Assembly (NCBI GenBank): GCA_003154055.1
Contig: PMCH01000067.1
Span: 15,655 to 20,743, forward strand
DNA: 5,089 nt
Direction of reading: 5' to 3'
Origin: Acidobacteriaceae bacterium
Lineage (GTDB): Bacteria; Acidobacteriota; Terriglobia; Terriglobales; Acidobacteriaceae
Within the stretch, counting starts at the first letter, position 1, and the number at the start of each line of letters is the position of its first letter. The notes beneath the pieces are model-generated. The model worked only from the letters and a program-made list of their open reading frames with translations, ran no database searches and was not told where the DNA came from. Positions 1 through 4,390 of this stretch are shown piece after piece. Position numbers and translations under genes: made by a program.

Positions 1-10
1 GCCAGTAGGT

Positions 11-31
11 ACTGACTGCTAACTACCGGCT
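11..31. repeat. Degenerate heptad repeat at the 3' end of fumC
   Basis: Three adjacent 7-mers, ACTGACT, GCTAACT and ACCGGCT, run up to and over the fumC stop codon (30-32). In the fumC transcript, bases 30-23 can also pair with 8-1 (one G-U pair) to form an 8-bp stem with a 14-nt loop. No T-tract can be judged because the window ends there, so a terminator role is open. Confidence 0.4.
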
Positions 32-1451
32 ACGGTTTTGTCATCCTCTCCGGCTTCATCAGCGAATCAAATTCCTCACCCGTAAGATATCCCAGCTTCA
101 ACGCCGCCTCGCGCAGGCTCGAGTGTTCAACGTGCGCCGTGTGGGCAATCTGCGCCGCCTTGTCATATCCGACCTTGGGGGCCAAAGCCGTGACCAGCAT
201 CAGCGAATTCTTTACATACCAGTCCACTTTGGCGCGATCGACTTCGATGCCCTTGACCATGTACTCCACGTAGCCGTGGCAGGCGTCGGTGACCAGCGTC
301 ACCGAGTGCAGGAAGTTGTAGATGATCACGGGCTTGAACACGTTGAGCTCAAAGTTGCCCTGCGATCCGGCGAATCCCACCGCGGCCGTCGCTCCGTGGA
401 CCTGCACGCACACCATCGTCATCGCCTCGCACTGCGTCGGATTGACCTTGCCGGGCATGATGGACGATCCCGGTTCGTTTTCCGGAATGGAGATCTCGCC
501 CAGCCCACAGCGCGGACCGGAAGCCAGCCAGCGAATGTCGTTTGAGATCTTCATCAGCGACGCGGCCAGCGTTTCCATCGTGCCCTGGGCAAACACGATC
601 TCATCATGCGCGGAAAGTGCTGCAAACTTATTGGGATGGGAGCGGAAGGGAAGTCCCGTCAGTTCGGCAATCTTGCTGGCCGCCCGCTCGGCAAATTCCG
701 GATGCGTGTTCAGCCCCGTGCCCACCGCCGTCCCGCCGATCGCCAGATCGTAGAGCCCATCGAGCACCTGCTCCAGTCGCTTGACGTCGCGGTCGAGCAG
801 GCTGGCCCAGCCGCCAAATTCCTGCCCAAAGGTCAATGGCACAGCATCCTGCAAATGGGTGCGGCCAATCTTCACCACGTCTTTGAATTCTGCAGCCTTG
901 GCCGCAATCGCATCGCGGACGGTCTTGATCGCAGGAATCAGCGCGTTCTTCACCCGCTCCGCCGCCGCAATGTGCATCGCCGCCGGAAACGTGTCGTTCG
1001 ACGACTGCGACATGTTGACGTGATCGTTCGGATGCACGGGCTTCTTCGATCCCATTTGGCCGCCCGCCATCTCAATCGCGCGATTGGAGATGACCTCATT
1101 CACGTTCATATTGGTCTGCGTGCCCGAGCCCGTCTGCCAGATGCGAAGAGGGAACTGGTCATTCAGCTTGCCGGAGATGACTTCGTCGGCCGCCTGACAG
1201 ATCAGCTTCGAAAGGTCGGACGGCAGTTTCCCCAGGTCCTGATTCACCAGCGCGCAAGCCTTCTTGAGCGTGCCAAACGCCCGAATCAGCTCCGGAGGCA
1301 TGACGTCGCGCCCAATATCGAAATGCAGCAGTGAGCGCTGCGTCTGCGCCCCCCAGTAAACATTCGCCGGGACGCCGATCTTCCCCATGCTGTCGGATTC
1401 GGTGCGCATCTTGACCTGGGACTCGGTAGCGGGTGCAGTGGGAGTAGACAT
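30..1451 (-). CDS. fumC: Class II fumarate hydratase (fumarase C)
   Basis: Catalyses reversible hydration of fumarate to L-malate in the TCA cycle; cytoplasmic, oxygen-stable, homotetrameric in the known family, with no iron-sulfur cluster. The 473-residue product matches the usual length of about 460-470. Motifs seen in order: GSGTQTNMNVNE at about 108-119; HPNDHVNMSQSSND at 140-153; GRTHLQDA at 196-203, holding the Thr-His pair that contributes to catalysis; and the superfamily signature GSSIMPGKVNP at 328-338, whose serine loop supplies the catalytic base. All expected active-site segments are intact. The ATG at 1451 is chosen because AGGAG lies 8 nt upstream and a TATAAT box lies at 1524-1529; the longer frame reaching 1568 would start upstream of that promoter. 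Aspartase and argininosuccinate lyase share the fold, but these motifs and the length are those of fumarase. No operon partner is visible. Confidence 0.97.
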   Translation of the reverse strand: MSTPTAPATESQVKMRTESDSMGKIGVPANVYWGAQTQRSLLHFDIGRDVMPPELIRAFGTLKKACALVNQDLGKLPSDLSKLICQAADEVISGKLNDQFPLRIWQTGSGTQTNMNVNEVISNRAIEMAGGQMGSKKPVHPNDHVNMSQSSNDTFPAAMHIAAAERVKNALIPAIKTVRDAIAAKAAEFKDVVKIGRTHLQDAVPLTFGQEFGGWASLLDRDVKRLEQVLDGLYDLAIGGTAVGTGLNTHPEFAERAASKIAELTGLPFRSHPNKFAALSAHDEIVFAQGTMETLAASLMKISNDIRWLASGPRCGLGEISIPENEPGSSIMPGKVNPTQCEAMTMVCVQVHGATAAVGFAGSQGNFELNVFKPVIIYNFLHSVTLVTDACHGYVEYMVKGIEVDRAKVDWYVKNSLMLVTALAPKVGYDKAAQIAHTAHVEHSSLREAALKLGYLTGEEFDSLMKPERMTKP

Positions 1452-1459
1452 GATGAAAG

Positions 1460-1464
1460 CTCCT
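1460..1464 (-). promoter_or_regulatory. Ribosome binding site of fumC
   Basis: On the minus strand AGGAG lies 8 nt before the ATG at 1451. It settles the start of fumC against longer in-frame alternatives that would add 39 residues unlike a fumarase N-terminus. Confidence 0.8.
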
Positions 1465-1523
1465 GCGCGTCGGACCGGAGCTAGAGGAATCAGCCCGTTC
1501 GGACGCGGTAGTAGGAACCGAAC

Positions 1524-1529
1524 ATTATA
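1524..1529 (-). promoter_or_regulatory. fumC: Probable -10 box of the fumC promoter
   Basis: A perfect TATAAT is read on the minus strand, 72 bp before the fumC start codon. Transcription would begin near 1517 and give a leader of about 65 nt. No good TTGACA-like -35 hexamer is found at 15-18 bp spacing, so the promoter may be activator-dependent or weak. The assignment relies on the perfect -10 and its position in an otherwise GC-rich leader. Confidence 0.5.
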
Positions 1530-1574
1530 CGGCGCGGACTCCACCCAGATACGCCGCCGATACCACACAGAATT

Positions 1575-1646
1575 GTCATCCCGAGCGGAGCGAGGGATCT
1601 GCAGTTGCTCTCGCCTGTCATTCCGACCGACGGGGAGGGATCTGCA
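1575..1646. repeat. Two tandem imperfect copies of a GTCATYCCGA...GGGATCTGCA repeat
   Basis: Copy one spans 1575-1603 and copy two 1617-1646, a period of 42 bp. Both begin GTCAT(C/T)CCGA and end GAGGGATCTGCA or GGAGGGATCTGCA; the centres differ. In copy one ATCCC and GGGAT can pair as a 5-bp stem. I recall this wording as a common dispersed intergenic repeat in Acidobacteriota genomes. It lies just upstream of the fumC promoter and carries no gene. Confidence 0.75.
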
Positions 1647-1664
1647 TTCCGGCTTTTGTGGAAG

Positions 1665-1684
1665 GGCACGGCTTCAGCCGTGCC
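1665..1684. repeat. Short perfect hairpin, GGCACGGCT / AGCCGTGCC
   Basis: The arms 1665-1673 and 1676-1684 are exact reverse complements separated by two bases, so the RNA would form an 8-bp stem with a TTCA loop. A smaller related hairpin, TCAG/CTGA, follows at 1712-1722 inside TTCAGCCCCTGAGGG. Neither is followed by a clear T-tract on either strand, so they are better called repeat hairpins than terminators. Confidence 0.7.
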
Positions 1685-1695
1685 GTAGAGGCGAA

Positions 1696-2046
1696 CTAAC
1701 AGGGATAGGTTTCAGCCCCTGAGGGATTGGGATGACCGGTGTCACAGTTGAGGGCGGTTCTTGGTACCTGAGACAGTGGAGCGCTGCCAGCACCCACGTC
1801 TCGAAAACCGCGAGACGTGGGGCACCCGGCAATGATTGTACTTGGCCTGTAACACTTTCCTGAATACTCAATCACTGCCTGACAATCCAGACTCTCTAGA
1901 GTAGAGGACAAGGAGACAAGAGCTTCATTCTCCGCTCTTGAACGATGCTGGGCTGATTGTGATTGTCCCTTTCCGAATTCGGCAAAGAAGCAAACAGCAA
2001 TTACAGCTAGGAGAATTGGTTCGCTGCAGACCCTGGCCATGAACAT
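1696..2046 (-). CDS. Small secreted-protein gene, probably truncated by a repeat
   Basis: The 116-residue product is not recognised. Residues 1-28 look like a Sec signal peptide: Arg5, then a hydrophobic core ILLAVIAVCFFAEF, followed by a polar stretch GKGQSQSAQ. The following segment to residue 72 includes SLESLDC-type text with two cysteines (55 and 65) in DCQAVIEYSGKCYRP. From residue 73 onward the protein is encoded entirely by repeat DNA (1830 and below), so about 44 C-terminal residues are probably not native. The ATG at 2046 has GGAG 8 nt upstream, and a possible promoter lies at 2070-2097, so the 5' end looks like a genuine gene. Most likely a gene whose 3' end was replaced by repeats; a short functional protein with a new tail is possible. 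The frame itself is unbroken. Confidence 0.5.
   Translation of the reverse strand: MFMARVCSEPILLAVIAVCFFAEFGKGQSQSAQHRSRAENEALVSLSSTLESLDCQAVIEYSGKCYRPSTIIAGCPTSRGFRDVGAGSAPLSQVPRTALNCDTGHPNPSGAETYPC
1766..1830 (+). repeat. Dispersed hairpin repeat, copy C (right part)
   Basis: Begins with the shared linker ACCTGAGACAG...CTGCCAGCACCCA and ends in a perfect hairpin: CCCACGTCTCG (1793-1803), loop AAAACCG, CGAGACGTGGG (1811-1821). The last 15 bases, CGTGGGGCACCCGGC (1816-1830), are the exact reverse complement of the left end of copy A at 2099-2113. Copy B at 3846-3938 shares the linker and right end. Sequence from 1741 to 1765 does not match the left halves of copies A and B, so this copy is partial or recombined. 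Position 1830 is also where the small secreted-protein frame loses its own sequence. Confidence 0.8.
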
Positions 2047-2069
2047 TCGGTTTTCTCCGCTACGGCGTG

Positions 2070-2097
2070 ATTATCATTGTGTTGATCGAAGTGACGA
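2070..2097 (-). promoter_or_regulatory. Possible promoter of the small secreted-protein gene
   Basis: On the minus strand TCGTCA (2092-2097, 4 of 6 to TTGACA) and GATAAT (2070-2075, 5 of 6 to TATAAT) are 16 bp apart, about 24 bp before the ATG at 2046. The -35-like element ends only 1 bp short of the repeat at 2099. The match is moderate and the leader would be short. Confidence 0.3.
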
Positions 2098-2098
2098 C

Positions 2099-2210
2099 GC
2101 CGGGTGCCCCACGTTTGCGGGGTTTGCAAACGTGGGATTCGGACCGAAGGCACGAACCTTACCAATCCGCAATCGAACCTGAGAGAGGAGTAGGGCTCTG
2201 CCAACAGCCA
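2099..2210 (+). repeat. Dispersed hairpin repeat, copy A (left part)
   Basis: Starts with GCCGGGTGCCCCACG, followed by a perfect hairpin: CCCACGTTTGC (2108-2118), loop GGGGTTT, GCAAACGTGGG (2126-2136). Exactly 40 bases then separate the stem from ACCTGAGA at 2177, the same distance as in copy B. The match to copy B fades near 2210, so the right end with the second hairpin is missing. It lies 11 bp beyond the stop codon of the ADP-ribosylglycohydrolase and could be transcribed as its 3' tail. There is no T-tract after the stem, so an intrinsic terminator is unlikely. Confidence 0.8.
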
Positions 2211-2221
2211 CGGCTGGTTGA

Positions 2222-3181
2222 TTAGTTCCGAGCGGTTGAAATCAGCCGTTCCGCCAACTCCAACGCATCCACAGGCCAGAAACATTTCGGTCGAGGGTGT
2301 TGTACATGTGGCTGTCCAGCCTCCGGACGACAGCTGAGAAGCTTTTCGACCCATTGGACAGGAATGGCGTCGCGGCCGTGTACAGCGCCGAGGAGGGCGC
2401 CGGCAATCGCCGCATTCGTGTCGGTGTCCCCGCCGCGCATGACGGTATCTGTCACCCCATCTTCCAAGTTCGAAGCATGAAGAAGTTGCCACAACGCATT
2501 CCGGAAAGCGGTGAGAACCCAGCCTTGCTGGTGGATGTAATCGCTCGGCGGGGCCGTGGACGCGCCGATGACTGACTGCAACAGCGCATCCTCCACCTTC
2601 ATTTCCCCAGCCCAGGTTTCGATCTGCTGAAATAGGTCCTGAGAACCAATCCCTGTAGAGATGGCGCGAGCGATGGCCATGGCAAAAAGCGCATTCGCGT
2701 GGAGACAGACCGGGTGGGGGTGGGTTAATGCCGCATCCTGTTGCGCCCAGGCGGCCACCTGCTGCATGTCATAGTTAGCTCCGAAGATACCCAACGGGCT
2801 GATTCGCATCATCGCTCCGTTTGCCTGGCTGTCGGAGTTGGGCCGGCCACAAAGACCGACGTAAACCGTATCTCCACAATCGAAGGGGTGGGAGTCTAAC
2901 CAGAAACGATACGCCTTACCAGCTTCCTCGGCGTCATACCTCCCCTGTTCCGCAAGAGTCCGGGCCAACATCAGCGCCATTTCGGAATCATCCGTTGGTT
3001 GTCCAGCAATCGTGCCCCATCTTCCTCCATCAGCAAGCTCGCGTATGCGGTCTGGATAATTTCGGAGAATGTCTTCCGGAGTGTGAAACTCCACCATGCT
3101 GCCCAAGGCATCCCCGGCAAACTGACCGAGTAGACAGCCTTGAGCGCGAGAGACCACAGCTGGGTCGATGCGCTTCTCCAT
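2222..3181 (-). CDS. ADP-ribosylglycohydrolase (DraG family)
   Basis: Predicted cytoplasmic hydrolase of the all-helical, dinuclear-metal DraG/ARH family, which removes ADP-ribose from modified proteins or small molecules. From the ATG the protein is 319 residues, normal for the family. Seen: GCLLGQFAGDALGSMVEF at 15-32; the metal ligands in QPTDDSEMAL at 61-70; SQANGAMMRISPLG at 118-131; THPHPVCLHAN at 153-163; and the second metal motif RGGDTDTNAAIAGALLGA at 249-266. All catalytic elements are present, so activity is expected; the substrate cannot be read from sequence. No ADP-ribosyltransferase or nitrogenase gene is nearby, so a role as the classical nitrogenase regulator is not supported. 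The start is uncertain: ATG at 3181 has no good ribosome site, and a TTG at 3217 would add 12 residues. A frameshifted upstream ATG is discussed in the findings. Confidence 0.93.
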   Translation of the reverse strand: MEKRIDPAVVSRAQGCLLGQFAGDALGSMVEFHTPEDILRNYPDRIRELADGGRWGTIAGQPTDDSEMALMLARTLAEQGRYDAEEAGKAYRFWLDSHPFDCGDTVYVGLCGRPNSDSQANGAMMRISPLGIFGANYDMQQVAAWAQQDAALTHPHPVCLHANALFAMAIARAISTGIGSQDLFQQIETWAGEMKVEDALLQSVIGASTAPPSDYIHQQGWVLTAFRNALWQLLHASNLEDGVTDTVMRGGDTDTNAAIAGALLGAVHGRDAIPVQWVEKLLSCRPEAGQPHVQHPRPKCFWPVDALELAERLISTARN

Positions 3182-3322
3182 CGGTGGAATCGTCGTCTTT
3201 TGGAGGCCAGTGGTCAAGCCACTTCATAAATAGACCGGGGACGGACGGGACGTTTCCTCTCACATGACTATCCTCTAATATCTTTGCAGATGAAATATAT
3301 CTGGAACTTCCAGGAGGAGAAC
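3182..3322. promoter_or_regulatory. Divergent spacer between the ADP-ribosylglycohydrolase and DUF1801 genes
   Basis: The 141-bp spacer must hold both start regions. On the plus strand TAATAT at 3276-3281 (4 of 6 to TATAAT) sits 41 bp before the DUF1801 ATG, with only a poor TTTCCT at the -35 distance. A GC-rich GGGACGGACGGGACG stretch occupies 3238-3252. No convincing minus-strand promoter or operator palindrome was found. Confidence 0.3.
3312..3317 (+). promoter_or_regulatory. Ribosome binding site of the DUF1801 gene
   Basis: A full AGGAGG lies 5 nt before the ATG at 3323. It decides this start over the in-frame TTG-type or ATG codons at 3284 and 3290, which would add 11-13 residues. Confidence 0.8.
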
Positions 3323-3742
3323 ATGAAGAAGTCGGGCGCGAGCCAAGGCCAGCCGGCATCGGAGCTGATCTCGAAAAGAATCGCCGAACTCGGGGACTGG
3401 CGCGGGGAAACCCTGAGCAGAATGCGCAAGCTCATCCAGGAAGCAGTCCCGGACGTGGTCGAGGAGTGGAAGTGGATGGGCACTCCGGTTTGGTCGCACG
3501 ACGGCATCCTCTGCACGGGCGAATCCTACAAGAAGGTCGTGAAGCTAACCTTCGCCAAGGGCGCGTCTCTGAAGGATCCGGCACGTCTGTTCAACTCGAG
3601 TCTCGACGGAAACGTACGCCGCGCGATCGACATCCACGAAGGAGAAGAAGTGGACGAATCCGCTTTCAAGTCGCTCATTCGCCAAGCGGTCGCTCGCAAC
3701 AGTTCTGGCAAGGCGAAAGCTTCGAAGAAAGCGAAGTCCTAG
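3323..3742 (+). CDS. DUF1801 (YdhG-like) domain protein
   Basis: A 139-residue soluble protein whose centre matches the DUF1801 family: an initial helix ISKRIAELGDWRGETLSRMRKLI (about 17-38), EAVPDVVEEWKWMGTPVWSHDGILC (40-64) with the typical tryptophan-rich PVWS..GILC core, the KKVVKLTFAKGASLKDP strand-turn (70-86), and the closing helix VDESAFKSLIRQAV (110-123). The family includes the Bacillus iron chaperone Fra and many small proteins of unknown role, so no specific function is claimed. The tail (KAKASKKAKS) is lysine-rich, as in several members of this family, and could contact nucleic acid or simply be disordered. No signal peptide. It is transcribed away from the ADP-ribosylglycohydrolase and is probably monocistronic. 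Length is normal and the frame intact. Confidence 0.9.
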   Translation: MKKSGASQGQPASELISKRIAELGDWRGETLSRMRKLIQEAVPDVVEEWKWMGTPVWSHDGILCTGESYKKVVKLTFAKGASLKDPARLFNSSLDGNVRRAIDIHEGEEVDESAFKSLIRQAVARNSSGKAKASKKAKS

Positions 3743-3774
3743 GGGATTCCGCCGCTGAACAGGTCCGACATCTT

Positions 3775-3938
3775 GCCTCACGTTTGCGGGGTTTGCAAAC
3801 GTGGGATCCGTACCGAAGCCACGAACCATACCGATTCGCAATTGGACCTGAGACAGGAGGAGGGGCACTGCCAGCACCCACCCTTCGGCTTGCGCTTAGG
3901 GCGGACTCTCGAAAACCGCGCGACGTGGGGAACCCGGC
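3775..3938 (+). repeat. Dispersed hairpin repeat, copy B (fullest copy)
   Basis: Left hairpin CTCACGTTTGC (3777-3787), loop GGGGTTT, GCAAACGTGGG (3795-3805), with one G-T wobble; then a 40-base spacer identical in length to copy A; then the linker ACCTGAGACAGGAGGAG...CTGCCAGCACCCA (3846-3880), shared with copies A and C; then the right end CTCTCGAAAACCGCGCGACGTGGGG...ACCCGGC, ending at 3938. Relative to copy C, about 25 extra bases (3881-3905) sit before CTCTCG and disrupt the left arm of the second hairpin; they can partly pair with the preceding CCCACCC. The outer left end is eroded. It begins 32 bp after the DUF1801 stop codon. Confidence 0.85.
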
Positions 3939-3993
3939 TCAGGATGGCAGAGAGGTTGGCGGGCTGTTTTCAGTGTTTCCTTCCGGGACCGTA

Positions 3994-4271
3994 CTAATCG
4001 GATGGCGCCTGCGCGGGGGGCTGGCAGTCGGGCGCCTTGATGCTGGCCAGGAATTCACTCTTGGTCTGCGTACTGCCATCGATATCCACGGAAATGAAAG
4101 TGTCGGTGAGAAGCAGGTCCAGGGCCTCCGTGTCTATTGTTTCCAGTGCGCGGTTTCAGGAATTATCCAAAGCGAGCACGTGTCGCCCTCATCGGAACGG
4201 AGGCGTGGCGCGTCGCCAATCGTCGCCCCGAGCAGCAATACGATTCCGGCAGTGGTGATCCGTTTCGTCAA
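3994..4271 (-). pseudogene. Decayed secreted DUF4440/SnoaL-like protein gene
   Basis: From a TTG at 4271 the minus strand encodes LTKRITTAGIVLLLGATIGDA, a good signal peptide, then continues to SDEGDT. One base appears to be missing near 4180: the homologous frame resumes as VLALDNS, meets TGA at 4156-4158 where a TGG tryptophan would fit, and goes on as NRALETIDTEALDLLLTD, TFISVDIDGSTQTKSEFLAS, IKAPD, ending with TAG at 3994-3996. This text has the NTF2-like pattern of DUF4440 proteins (a first helix, then DxLLxDxFxxVDxDGxxxTKxEFL). A complete domain would need roughly 60-70 more residues, which are absent; the remaining 55 bp lead into repeat copy B. The original function cannot be stated beyond an exported NTF2-fold protein. 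Neither lesion can be told from a sequencing error alone, but together with the lost C-terminus they point to a true pseudogene. Confidence 0.7.
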
Positions 4272-4332
4272 TACGACAAAGTCCCTCTCATCGCAGGCTT
4301 GAATTTCTGGGAATTGAGGTCTCAGAATGGAT

Positions 4333-4346
4333 CGCGAGACGTGGGG
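4333..4346 (+). repeat. Solo fragment of the hairpin-repeat right end
   Basis: CGCGAGACGTGGGG is identical to 1809-1822 in copy C, but no matching left arm or linker lies beside it. It sits in the 119-bp spacer between the DUF4440 remnant and the glycoside-hydrolase-like gene, which otherwise holds nothing recognisable. A 14-base match is suggestive rather than conclusive. Confidence 0.4.
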
Positions 4347-4390
4347 TCGGCACAACCTCGCACTTGAATTAACTTTCTAGCGAACTGCTT

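Noticed and set aside
322..1334. Several long open frames on the plus strand across fumC
   Set aside because: They are antisense shadows of a GC-rich conserved gene; their translations are arginine- or proline-rich and show no known domain or ribosome site.
1466..1507. Regulatory stem in the fumC leader (CGCGTC / GACGCG)
   Set aside because: Only 6 bp with a 30-nt loop in a GC-rich region; expected by chance.
1452..1568. Extended N-terminus for fumC starting at 1568
   Set aside because: The added 39 residues are arginine- and proline-rich and unlike fumarases, and this start would lie upstream of the TATAAT box. The ATG at 1451 has a good AGGAG.
1575..1830. CRISPR array
   Set aside because: The repeats are imperfect, only two share the same type, their spacing is irregular and different families alternate.
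2108..2136. Hairpin in copy A as an intrinsic terminator of the ADP-ribosylglycohydrolase gene
   Set aside because: The stem is strong, but no T-tract follows it on the minus strand, and the same hairpin occurs as part of a dispersed repeat.
2007..2492. A 161-residue minus-strand open frame across repeat copy A and the 3' end of the ADP-ribosylglycohydrolase
   Set aside because: It overlaps the clear hydrolase frame and the repeat, and the translation has low-complexity arginine/cysteine composition with no domain.
3238..3252. GGGACGGACGGGACG as an operator or tandem repeat
   Set aside because: Too short and only a partial repeat; there is no second copy in the window.
3466..4302. A 278-residue plus-strand open frame starting inside DUF1801
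   Set aside because: It runs out of frame through DUF1801, then through the repeat and antisense to the DUF4440 remnant; the translation has no domain character.
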